DNA from: Pratylenchus scribneri
Taxonomy: Eukaryota; Nematoda; Chromadorea; Rhabditida; Pratylenchidae
Assembly (NCBI GenBank): GCA_030063045.1
Contig: JAQSEB010000157.1
Coordinates: forward strand, 434,001 to 498,000
Length of the DNA: 64,000 nucleotides
Reading direction: 5' to 3'
Positions within the stretch are counted from its first letter, which is position 1. Every line of letters starts with the position of its first letter. Position numbers and translations under genes: made by a program. The notes under the pieces are model-generated. The model did no database searches. It had not been told where the DNA came from and saw only the letters and a list, made by a program, of their open reading frames with translations. Shown here piece after piece: positions 27,131 to 37,235 of this stretch.

Positions 27131-27633
27131 TCAATACTAATTGGAAAAGAGTGTTTTTTTAATTCAACTATTTATTTCCAAAATTTAAATAAGAAATATG
27201 CAAAGAAATTTAAAAAAAAATCAAATTATACAATGTCAAATCATATATATAAAATTTTGGGGATATGAGCAGAGGGAAAAAAGTCGCTGGATTTTAGAAA
27301 AGTAGAGAAAAATCAAAGATAAATGTGGGTAAGAATTGATTGATCCATGAACGGAGAAATGATGAATTTAGAAATAGGAGCTTGAAATAAAATTAAGTGA
27401 TAAATTTTCAACATCAAAATTCAAAATTATGAAAACGGAAATTGGTTGAAATTTGGAAAAATTTAATTGAGAAAAAATAAAGTGAATTAAGGAAAAGAGA
27501 GTAGAAAACTGTTTGGAATTTTTAGGATTGAGTAAATTGTTTGGAAAAATCCTACATTAATTCTGCTTCATTATAAAAGGCACACAACCTCCAATAATGC
27601 ATTTATGGATATGGATTATTCAATTTTATAATT
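27131..27633. other. Intergenic, no gene seen
   Basis: A-rich sequence downstream of the stop codon of minus-strand gene C. It contains no convincing exon. Confidence 0.6.
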
Positions 27634-29047
27634 TCACCACATATCACCATAAATCCAAATGGTTGTTTCCCCTTCATGCTCAAATAATTGTTTCTCCAAA
27701 TCGCCGATATTTGATGTTATTTCGCCGCTATTTTTGTGTCGAAAAAGGAAATATTCATCCTCGTTCACTTTGCGCTTTAGTTCGAGAATTTCCCCCGTTG
27801 TTTCATTTTCAATTTTGAAATCCGCAAATTCCATCTCCTTCAATTCCATATGAATGATGAAATTGGCTGATTCATTGGAATTGACAAATTCCTTTAAAAA
27901 AGAATGTGTAAATCAAATTTTGTTCATTTTTATTAATTTCTTATATTTTTTTGATATTATTAAAATAATAATTTTTTGAAATTTAAATTCGAAATTGGTC
28001 TCAAAATGAAATTAATTAGAGCAAATCAGCAAATTATTTAACCAACACTTACTTCCTTGACACAATCAACCAACAACTCCAATTCCATAATTTGGCAACC
28101 AGCGGGATCTTCAGAATAAATTTCTAGCGTTTTTGTTTTTCCATCATCTCTTGACGCATTCAACCATTTCACAACCAAATCCACCACCGTTTCAGTAAGA
28201 ATTAATACCCTAATTGATTGAATACCATTGATAAAGCCGGGATAATGTTTGTTGAATTTGTTCAAATTGTTTAAATCAGTTTCGCAAATTACAAGTTTTC
28301 TTGTTATTGGGGCCAACATTGTCATCAGTTGGCGAATTAAGCCATTTTTTGGTTTGTTCCCATCATTTGAATAATATCTTATTTCGACCGCCTTGAGCTT
28401 AGACATAATAGCTTGCATAAATTGCAATGCACGATCGTCAATAAACCTAAAAAAATAAATTATTCAAAATATTTGATGTTAAAATATCACCTGAATTCAA
28501 TGAACTCAAATCCACTGATGTATTCTGGTGGATTTTTGCGAGCAATTGGAATTACATGTTTCTCGTCTTTTTTGAGAATGTTCTGGAATTTGATTGCATC
28601 TTCATGTTCATGGGCAAATGACAAATCCCGAACAATGCGCGGTTTCACTCTCCATCCATGCAAATATGGCCAACAATATTGATGGAATGTCAATGATGAA
28701 GTACTCAGGAAAGATTGGGCCAATTCCGTCCGTTTGATCCAGGCCAAAACTTCATCCAAAACATATGGTGACAAATTAGCTCTATTTAATAAAAATAAAA
28801 TAATTATTATATTTGAAGAATATTTGTAAACCTTTTTTTGACCTTCTCCTTCGGTGAATTTCCAATTTCAGTCAATGCATTTTCGTTCATTGTTGAAGTT
28901 GACTAAATTAAATTAAAGTTTTTTTAAACAAAAATTAAATTTTACCATTTCGTCCATTTGTTCCTTTTCAGATTTGGCTTTTTCATTTTTCATTCCAACA
29001 ATTTCCTCATCGGCACAGTTTCCTTTCTTTTGTTCGTTGTTATCCAT
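27634..29047 (-). CDS. F-box-like family protein, member C (five exons, 371 aa)
   Basis: Minus-strand exons 29047-28946, 28902-28832, 28781-28491, 28446-28053 and 27891-27634 keep the reading frame with the same phases as member B. The N-terminus is MDNNEQKKGNCADEE. The F-box-like region reads VLDEVLAWIKRTELAQSFLS and is followed by YLHGWRVKPRIV, IPIARKNPPEYISGF, RFIDDRALQFMQAIM, KHYPGFINGIQSI, and NETTGEILELKRK near the end. Exon 5 is slightly shorter than in B and E and ends WIYGDMW. This is the only family member on the minus strand; it is divergent from pseudogene D. Confidence 0.75.
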
Positions 29048-29948
29048 TCCAAATTAAATTATTGCTAATTTAAACGGTTAATTAAATCTCTAAAATTTGT
29101 AAAATTTTATCGAATTCATCGGGCAATTATATATTTTCTGCTGAATGAGACAATTTTTCTTATAATGAATGGGATTGAGTTTGAGCATTGGGGTGAATGA
29201 TTGAATTGCTGAATCTTATTCTTATTCATTTATATAGGGCACAATTGGATTTGGATGGAATGCGGATTTTATTTATGCCAGAAAATGGAGAAATTACACA
29301 TTAACTCGGGGAAAATATTTGAATATTTTGCCGCTCTCAATCACATCACATTTACAGTAAACAAAAGGGGATATTTTGATGTATGAAAACTGACAAGTTG
29401 AAGAATTTAAAATATTGAAAAAAAGTTGATTCTAAGATGAATTCTTGATCATTATTTCTTTATTAATAAAAAATAATTACCTTCTATTTCAATCATCAAA
29501 GTGTGTGCCATATTAAAAATTTTCCCATGGTAAATTTTGTAAACTCAGCAAATTCATTAAATCCTCATCCGCTGCATTTATATTTAAATTTTATGAATGA
29601 ATAGGAAAAATTGCCTGCACTTATATTATTTTTCTTAATCACCTTTCACAATTCTTTACTCATAGCCATAACGTCATCATTCTCTAAACTCAATTTGCAA
29701 TTTGCAATTCACATTCAAACAAAGACTGCCTTATATTTTATATCATGAATTTAATTAAGCAATTCGCTTTTTTTACATTTTAATTTCCAAGTCCAAATAA
29801 AATAGAGCGCAATCCATCCATTCATTCAACTCAACGCCCAATCCAATCCATCAAAAAAAATTGACCCATTTAAAAATTAAAAAATATATAATGCCCAAAT
29901 TTAGATATTTAATTTATAATATTTGAATTATCACAATTTTGAATTAGA
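29048..29948. promoter_or_regulatory. Shared divergent promoter region between C (-) and D (+)
   Basis: About 900 bp without exons. On the minus strand a TATATAAA at 29236-29229 lies within AATTGTGCCCTATATAAAT, 189 bp before the ATG of C, like gene B. Toward D, CATTCATTCAACTCAACGCC (about 29820) resembles the B upstream region (CATTCATTCATGATTT... ACGCCCAACTCC), consistent with an inverted duplication that included promoter sequence. Confidence 0.5.
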
Positions 29949-30452
29949 ATGGATCGAAGCGAACAAAAAATTATTTTGGAGGAAAATCGTGCAGAACAAA
30001 TTATTTGAAATGCAGAAATGGAAAAGGAAGGAATAGAAGAAATGGTTGAATTTATATTTTATTTTAAAAAGTTTAATTAAATTTCAATTTAGTCAACTTC
30101 TTCAATTGATACAAATACACAGAAAATTGGAGATAAGGAGCAAAAGGCGAAGAAAAAGTTTAAAAATTTTCATCAAATAAATTATTTTTTTATTTAAAGC
30201 TTTAAATTCGGTGGTTGGTTGCCAGAAGTTCTGGATTGGATTAAACGAACAGAATTGGCTCAATCCTCTTTGAGTACATCATCGCAGACATTCCGTCAAT
30301 ATTGTTGGCCATATTTGCATGGATGGAAAGTGAAACCACGCATTGTGCCAGAATTGGGATTCTTAAGGGAACTTAATAATGACAACGGGCAGAACATTAT
30401 GATAAAATACAAGGAAACTTCAATTCCAATTGCCAACGAAATAGGCAATTAA
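29949..30452 (+). pseudogene. F-box-like family member D, truncated pseudogene
   Basis: The ATG at 29949 starts the usual leader (MDRSEQKIILEENRAEQII), which meets a TGA at 30006-30008. Exon 2 follows a TTTAG acceptor (STSSIDTNTQKIGDK), but its donor has become AAAAAGTTT in place of AAAAGGTTT, so the GT is displaced. Exon 3 is recognisable (GGWLPEVLDWIKRTELAQSS, then YLHGWKVKPRIV) and ends at IPIANEIGN with a stop at 30450-30452. The rest of the gene is missing and a 24-bp minisatellite begins about 10 bp later. Confidence 0.8.
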
Positions 30453-30461
30453 GTTGAAGTA

Positions 30462-31208
30462 TCCGAAAACACATTTTTACTTAGCAAACGAAAACACATT
30501 TTATTTAGCAAACGAAAACACATTTTATTAAGCAAACGAAAACACATTTTACTTAGTAAACGAAAACACATTTTATTAAGCAAACGAAAACACATTTTAC
30601 TTAGTAAACGAAAACACATTTTACTTATAGCAAAGGAAAACACATTTTACTTAGTAAACGAAAACACATTTTATTTAGCAAACGAAAACACATTTTATTA
30701 AGCAAACGAAAACACATTTTACTTAGTAAACGAAAACACATTTTACTTAGCAAAGGAAAACATATTTTACTTAGCAAAGGAAAACACATTTTACTTAGTA
30801 AACGAAAACACATTTTACTTAGTAAACGAAAACACATTTTACTTAGCAAAGGAAAACATATTTTACTTAGCAAAGGAAAACACATTTTACTTAGCAATCG
30901 AAAACACATTTTACTTAGCAAACGAAAACACATTTTATTTAGCAAAAGAAAACACATTTTACTTAGTAAACGAAAACACATTTTATTAAGCAAACGAAAA
31001 CACATTTTACTTAGTAAACGAAAACACATTTTACTTAGCAAAGGAAAACATATTTTACTTAGCAAAGGAAAACACATTTTACATAGCAATCGAAAACACA
31101 TTTTACTTAGCAAACGAAAACACATTTTATTTAGCAAACGAAAACACATTTTACTTAGCAAACGAAAACACATTTTATTAAGCAAACGAAAACACATTTT
31201 ATTTAGCA
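30462..31208. repeat. 24-bp minisatellite, about 31 copies
   Basis: Unit AAAACACATTTTACTTAGCA plus AACG, with variants TATTTAGCA, TATTAAGCA, AGTAAACG and CAAAGG. The array is in frame (24 = 8 codons), so the minus strand reads as an NKMCFRLL/SKMCFRLL/SKICFPLL octapeptide repeat for over 200 codons. The only available starts are non-ATG codons and there is no sign of a gene. The array begins at the break point of pseudogene D. Confidence 0.95.
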
Positions 31209-31563
31209 AAAAAATAAAAATAAAACAAGATAGAAAAATCAATAATTTATTCAAAAATAGTGAAAAATCGTTATCAAAAAATGTTTCATTTTTCTTGGGT
31301 AGACTGAGCGAGATCTCGATCGCGAATCTCGTCTCGTCCATCTCTAGCACGGAGAATGAGTCTTCTATATTTAGGCTCGAGATAGATTATAAATCGAAAT
31401 ACCCACATTTTTACTTTTGTGGAATCGTCCACATACTGCCCCTTATCTTTTGTGGAATCGTCCCCGGACGGACAAATTCGCCAAAATTTTATTATAATTT
31501 TAGATATTTAATTTAACATTTAAATTGACAATAATTTGTTTGAAATTAAAAATACTACATAAA
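31209..31563. other. Spacer and promoter of gene E
   Basis: Contains a short direct repeat TTTTGTGGAATCGTCC (twice, about 31416-31465) and, just before the ATG of E, the family block AAATTTTATTATAATTTTAG and TTTAAATTGACAATAATTTG shared with gene B. No TATA block equivalent to those of B and C was found; it may have been displaced by the minisatellite. Confidence 0.5.
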
Positions 31564-33084
31564 ATGGATAGTAGCAACGAACAAAAAATTGCAAAGGAGG
31601 AAAATTCTGCTATCAATGAGATTAATGGAATTAAAAATGAAAATGTGGAATTAGAAAAGGAATTAACGGAAAAAATGGTTAACTAAATTTAAATATAAAA
31701 AATTTTAATACAACCAATTCAGTCGTCTGCTTCGATGGAAGAAAAAGCATCTGATAATGTTGAAAATTTGAAAGAGAAAGCTAAGAAAAGGTTACAAAAT
31801 TCTCATCAAATTTTTAATTATAATTATTTATTTTATTTAAATAGAATTAAATTTGGCGGTTGGTTACAGCAGACTTTGGATTGGATCAAACGAACGGAAT
31901 TGGCCCAATCCTCGTTGTGCACTACCTCATCCGCATTTGAACCATATTGGTGGCCGAATTTGCATGGGTGGAAAGTGAAACCGCACAATGTTCCGGAATT
32001 GACATTTTTACATGGGCGGGATGCCGATGGAAATTGGCAGACAATTTTGGAGAAATATGTCGGGGATCGTTGGCTTTCAATTCCAATTGCGGATGTAAAT
32101 CCACCCGATTATATCATTGGATTTGATCGAATTTATTCTCCGTAATATTTTAAATATTACAATTTTGAATAATTTTAATTTATTTTATAGGTTTATCGAT
32201 GAAAATGTATTCCAATTTATTCAGAAAATTCTTCCATTAATCAAGGAAGTCGAAATACGATATTTTGAAAATGATGAGGACAATCCGGAAAATGGTTTAA
32301 TTCGCCAGCAGATGATGTCAATGTTGGCTCCAAAAACAAACAAACTTGCTATTTATGATTATGAAAATGGTTATAATTTGAGCAAATTCAGCGAACAATA
32401 TCCTGGTTTTATTGATGGCGTTCAATCAATTTTTTTGTATGTTTTCGAAAAAATTAAGTTGGATTTGGCTTTGGAATTGAAATGGCTGATTACACCGAGG
32501 AAAGATGGAAAACCAAAAATGCTTGAAATTTTTGCTGAAGTTCCTCTTTCTCATATTATGAAAATGGATTTGTTGATCGAAAGTGTCAAGGAAGTAAGTA
32601 TTGGGCAAATTTGATGATTATTCTTTAAATTTAGAACAATACGAATTATTAATGTTTATATTTTTTTGAAACAAAACGAATTTTGCATTCAAATATTATT
32701 ATTATTTATTATACCAAAAAATATAAAAGATATACCTTAATTAAAAAATTAATGGCATTTATAAAATAAACAAAATTTGTATTCAATTATCACATTCTTA
32801 TTTTTAAGGAATTTCTCCAATCCACTGAACCGGCCAAATTTATCATTTACATTTGGAACAATTTGGTTCATGGAGAGCCGATTGAAATATTTGAGGATTT
32901 CAAAATTGAGAATGAAACAACTGGAGAAATTCTCGAATTGAAGCGCAACAATGAATATGATGAACAATATTTCTTTATTCGACACAAAAATGACGGCGAA
33001 ATATCTACAAAAATTGATGATTTGAAGGAACATTTTGAACGAGTAAAAACTGAAACAATCATATGGATTGATGATAAATACTGA
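31564..33084 (+). CDS. F-box-like family protein, member E (five exons, 385 aa)
   Basis: Exons 31564-31677, 31723-31790, 31845-32141, 32191-32593 and 32809-33084; phases 0, 2, 2, 0. Leader MDSSNEQKIAKEENSAINE. Exon 3 carries GGWLQQTLDWIKRTELAQSS, WWPNLHGWKVKPHNV and IPIADVNPPDYIIGF. Exon 4 carries FIDENVFQFIQKILPLIKEV, MLAPKTNKL, QYPGFIDGVQSI and ITPRKDGKPKMLEI. Exon 5 carries STEPAKFIIYIWNNLVHGEP and NETTGEILELKR. It is the cleanest reference copy of the family in the window. It is probably cytosolic or nuclear, since no signal peptide or TM segment is seen. An SCF-type role is inferred only from the F-box-like helix. Confidence 0.78.
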
Positions 33085-33685
33085 ATATGTATTTCAAATT
33101 TGAATACTTTATAAGAATTGCACTAATGTTGTGTGCCCTAAAAATGGAGCAAAATTATTTTTTTAGGGATTATTTATACAAATTTCATATTCCAAAAATT
33201 CAAATAACTTTCCCTCTCACCTTCGTATTTCGAATCATATTCCCAGTTTTTTTTAAATTTTTTTTCGCACTTTCGATTTTCTAATAATTTATCATTCTTT
33301 TTAATGTTCATCACCCCCACCCCGTTTATAAATCCATCCATTCAGTTCTTTAGGTTCAAAATCAACTTTGGTTTCCTCCGCTTTTATAATCTAGCAACTT
33401 GTTCCCACTACACATCACTTTCATTTCAAACGTCATGAGATGAATTCAATCCTACGATATGAGATAAATTGACATTTTGATTTGTATTTTATAATTTTTT
33501 CGCGTATTTTAATTAAAATTGTGGAAATAAATAATTGAATTAAAATGCTCTATTTCTGCTATTATTGGTAGAGAGGTGTCTATGGATCACTTTCAAACCC
33601 TCAAATTCCAAAAATACCTATTTCCATTATAAGGGCTCTAGGAACTCTGAGGCCAATTAGGCTAAAATCCTGAGTGTATGAATGA
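33085..33685. other. 3' flank of gene E, homologous to the flank of gene B
   Basis: AATTGCACTAATGTTGTGTG, CCCTAAAAATGGAGCAAAAT and CAAATAACTTTCC align with 23900-24011 downstream of B. Here the sequence continues without the 1175-bp element present in the B copy. No gene is seen. Confidence 0.65.
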
Positions 33686-35227
33686 ATGAGAGCATTAATT
33701 TTGAAAAGGCGGCGCAAATGTTATCGCTACCGTACAAAAATTGTTATCGCAAAAGAATTTGATGTAAAAAATCACCGCAGCCTTATCACACCTCACCGAA
33801 TGAATCTAGTGTCAATATATTTAGCCATGATCATCCCTTTTTCCGTACAATTTGGCCCAATGTATTTGGCCATGAGCATCCCTTTTTCCGTACAATTTGG
33901 CCCAATATATTTGGCCATGAGCATCCCTTTTTCCGTACAATTTGGCCCAATTTATTTAGCCATGATCATCCCTTTTTCCGTACAATTTGGCTCAATGTAT
34001 TTGACCATGATCATCCTTTTTTCCGTACAATTTGGCCCAATGTATTTGGCCATGAGCATCCCTTTTTCCGTACAATTTGGCCCAATATATTTGGCCATGA
34101 GCATCCCTTTTTCCGTACAATTTGGCCCAATGTATTTGGCCATGAGCATCCCTTTTTCCGTACAATTTGGCCCAATATATTTGGCCATGAGCATCCCTTT
34201 TTCCGTACAATTTGGCCCAATTTATTTAGCCATGATCATCCCTTTTTCCGTACAATTTGGCTCAATGTATTTGACCATGATCATCCTTTTTTCCGTACAA
34301 TTTGGCCCAATGTATTTGGCCATGAGCATCCCTTTTTCCGTACAATTTGGCCCAATATATTTGGCCATGAGCATCCCTTTTTCCGTACAATTTGGCCCAA
34401 TTTATTTAGCCATGATCATCCCTTTTTCCGTACAATTTGGCTCAATGTATTTGACCATGATCATCCTTTTTTCCGTACAATTTGGCCCAATGTATTTGGC
34501 CATGAGCATCCCTTTTTCCGTACAATTTGGCCCAATATATTTGGCCATGAGCATCCCTTTTTCCGTACAATTTGGCCCAATTTATTTAGCCATGATCATC
34601 CCTTTTTCCGTACAATTTGGCTCAATGTATTTGACCATGATCATCCTTTTTTCCGTACAATTTGGCCCAATGTATTTGGCCATGAGCATCCCTTTTTCCG
34701 TACAATTTGGCCCAATATATTTGGCCATGAGCATCCCTTTTTCCGTACAATTTGGCCCAATTTATTTAGCCATGATCATCCCTTTTTCCGTACAATTTGG
34801 TCCAATGTATTTGTCCATGATCATCCCTTTTTCCGTACAATTTGGCTCAATGTATTTGGCCATGATCATCCTTTTTTCCGTACAATTTGGCACAATGTAT
34901 TTGGCCATGATTATCCCTTTTTCCTTAAAATTTGGCCCAATATATTTGCCCATGATCATCCCTTTTTCCGTACAATTTGGCCCAATATATGGCCATGATC
35001 ATCCCTTTTTCCGAACAATTTGGCTCAATGAAATCAGTCAAGGTCATTCATTTCTCCATTTCCGTACAAAAATTATTCAGACATTTATGCCTATCTCTGC
35101 TCAGAATGGTTTTATAAAAGCCTATTCAATTCAAAATAAAAAAATTATTCCTAAATTCATTTATCATATTCAGATTCAAATCATCCTCAAAAATATGTAT
35201 TATCCTGCCCAATTTTTAATTACTTAA
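33686..35227 (+). CDS. 513-codon ORF formed mainly by a 45-bp minisatellite; coding status doubtful
   Basis: Opens at an ATG and reads MRALILKRRRKCYRYRTKIV, then a short linker, then about 26 copies of a 15-residue unit (MYLAMSIPFSVQFGP, variants IYLAMIIPFSVQFGS and MYLTMIILFSVQFGP), then a unique tail of roughly 65 residues ending at 35227. A basic head followed by hydrophobic repeats could mimic a membrane protein. However, the three minus-strand frames are also open over part of the array, so absence of stops is weak evidence. No splice or promoter signal supports it. I favour non-coding minisatellite. Confidence 0.2.
   Translation: MRALILKRRRKCYRYRTKIVIAKEFDVKNHRSLITPHRMNLVSIYLAMIIPFSVQFGPMYLAMSIPFSVQFGPIYLAMSIPFSVQFGPIYLAMIIPFSVQFGSMYLTMIILFSVQFGPMYLAMSIPFSVQFGPIYLAMSIPFSVQFGPMYLAMSIPFSVQFGPIYLAMSIPFSVQFGPIYLAMIIPFSVQFGSMYLTMIILFSVQFGPMYLAMSIPFSVQFGPIYLAMSIPFSVQFGPIYLAMIIPFSVQFGSMYLTMIILFSVQFGPMYLAMSIPFSVQFGPIYLAMSIPFSVQFGPIYLAMIIPFSVQFGSMYLTMIILFSVQFGPMYLAMSIPFSVQFGPIYLAMSIPFSVQFGPIYLAMIIPFSVQFGPMYLSMIIPFSVQFGSMYLAMIILFSVQFGTMYLAMIIPFSLKFGPIYLPMIIPFSVQFGPIYGHDHPFFRTIWLNEISQGHSFLHFRTKIIQTFMPISAQNGFIKAYSIQNKKIIPKFIYHIQIQIILKNMYYPAQFLIT
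33823..35030. repeat. 45-bp minisatellite with 180-bp higher-order unit
   Basis: About 27 copies of a 45-bp unit (GGCCATGAGCATCCCTTTTT, then CCGTACAATTTGGCCCAAT). Four successive unit types (ATTTGACC, ATTTGGCC with GAGC, ATATATTTGG, TTTATTTAGCC) recur in fixed order every 180 bp about four times, so expansion went by four-unit blocks. Flanking units at the right end are more diverged. Confidence 0.95.
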
Positions 35228-35855
35228 ATATAATCAAAAATAAGTAATACGGTATATTAACCAGGGGTGCTATCTCCAAAGGTTATAACGGGACGGTTCG
35301 CGTCATTGGTTTATTTAAAATTGGCTTAAAGAAGGCATATAATAAAAGAAGTTGCCTGCATCAGCCACAATTTGCATATCCATTAAAAATCCTCTGAATT
35401 AATTTCAATCAAAAATATTTTTTTAAATGATTTTTCCCTTCTTTTAGCAATTACCCTTGTTGCCTTCTAGCCTTCTACCCGGTTTTTTCTGAAGAAAAAT
35501 GTCAGATATTTTTTCAAAATTTTTTTCAAATAAATAGACATAAAATTGAATTATTCTAATTTTTGAATTATATAATTTTCAAATAAACTTAAATAAGTAA
35601 TTTTGCTTTTTTCATTTGGCAATAAAAAATTTTTTTAATAAACTTAAAAATTTAAATCGATGGTCGATGCATCAAATAGAAAAATTCCCATAATCTAATC
35701 ACCGAATTAGCTAATTGATCTACCATTATTGAATGAACCACATCCCACAATACAGATGCAATTTTTTTTATTTTTGAATTAAAATTAACTTTAGTAATAT
35801 TTTTATTCATAGACAAATATTTAGAAAAAAAACTCTATTAAATAACAAAATAAGT
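35228..35855. other. Intergenic, no gene seen
   Basis: AT-rich. A single CCAGGGGTGCTATC motif near 35263 resembles a transposon end, but no partner was found. Confidence 0.5.
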
Positions 35856-36127
35856 ATGCAAAATTACACTCAACAACTTTTTTGCCTGGCCATCTTCATT
35901 TTTGTAGTTTTTTGCTTCATGCAAATGGTCCATGCCTCGAAGCCCACTGGTATGTGCGCTAATTGTTTTCAATCTCCTTGCGTATGCCAAGCTGTTCCTG
36001 AATGTAAATACATATACATATAATTGAGAGAATAAGGAATTGAATTAATTTCATTTTAGCTCCAGCTCATCGGAATACCGAGATTCGCCATAAAATTCAA
36101 CATAATGCACACAAAACTTTTGGGTAG
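35856..36127 (+). CDS. Small secreted Cys-rich peptide, 71 aa (two exons)
   Basis: Exon 1 is 35856-36003 (donor GAAT|GTAAAT) and exon 2 is 36060-36127 (acceptor ATTTTAG, stop TAG). The product begins with MQNYTQQLF and a strong hydrophobic core (LAIFIFVVFCFMQMV), with probable signal cleavage after HA. The mature part of about 44 residues has four cysteines in MCANCFQSPCVCQ (C-x2-C-x4-C-x-C) and a His/Lys-rich tail ending KTFG. A terminal FG could become an amidated Phe, as in neuropeptides, but no dibasic cleavage sites are seen. Small secreted Cys peptides are typical effector or antimicrobial candidates in parasitic nematodes; no specific family is recognised. Confidence 0.65.
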
Positions 36128-37235
36128 AAGATTGAATTTGAACATTGTTAATACCAAAACGGAATGATGAAATGAAAGGAAAATATTCACAATGAGACAT
36201 GATTAACATTAATTCCTTATCAATCTGTCACAAATCACCTCATTCCAATTCCCCAAATTAAGTTTCGTTTGTTTTCTCTTCCAAACCTAATTTTGCCTAT
36301 TTTACCTACAAAATTCTAGGATATTCTTTTCCCCTACAATTTCATATCAGGTAATTTCCCCATTGATTCTGTTACGAATAATCTTTTCTCCAGCAAATTT
36401 GCAATTTTCCTTTGTTTTAATTCATTTTTGCACAATTTTGTTTATCAAATTGATCCTTTTTCCCTCCAAAGTTTCGCATGATTTCATGATCATATGTGAA
36501 CTTTTTGGCTTATAAATGGTCCTTGTAATAGATTTCAAATTCGGATAAAATTTTATAAAGCAATCGAATCGAACACTGAAGTTCATCTTTATCTAACGCA
36601 CCTAGAAAAATAGATGGTAGCGGGACATTTCGACAGTAGAATTTTCGACAGAAGGCATTACGTCAGTATGAGAACATTTCGATTATGAAATAAAAACATA
36701 TAAACCGGTTTTATCTCGGTACAAAATCAAAAACTTTTTTATTTCTTTAATTTTAAGCATCGCCCAATTGAATGGGCAATGCATTTCCAAAATTTATTCC
36801 AAAACCACTCTTTGGAAGAGGGCAGGAAACAACAATTACCTCAAACTTGGGTAATTAAACCGAAAATAAAAGGGAAAAGAGGGAATTTGAAGGAGGAATG
36901 GGGGCAAATTGCAGATGCGTTGGAAGGGTACAGAAAGGCCCTAATTTCTCCACACTTCCCAACCAAATAAATAGCCAAATGGACCTCATATATTCAGCAC
37001 ACTACCTTTTCCATCTCTTTTTCTTCTTTGAGAATTTTCATTTAGTAATATTTTCATCCTTTCATTTCTCTGGTATTCATTCCAAAAAGGTAGTCTTGCA
37101 AAAAAAGCCAAGCCCAAGTCTCCGAAAAGAAAAACTCGATAAAATTGTGTAGAAGAAAATGGTTGTTTTCAATAATATTTATTCGCCATTTTTTGGTTTA
37201 TCCAGCGAATAAATTAAATATTGCACTCATTTGAA
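36128..37235. other. Intergenic, no supported gene
   Basis: AT-rich with a few short frames (for example 36779-36970) that lack splice or homology support. A presumed promoter of gene F lies at the right end. Confidence 0.5.

Noticed and set aside
30625..31350. 241-codon minus-strand ORF of octapeptide repeats
   Set aside because: It opens at a GTG, not an ATG, and is a translation of the 24-bp minisatellite plus flank.
33952..34959. Minus-strand ORFs with KYIGPNCTEKG-type repeats
   Set aside because: They are the antisense frames of the 45-bp minisatellite, open only because the unit lacks stops in several frames.
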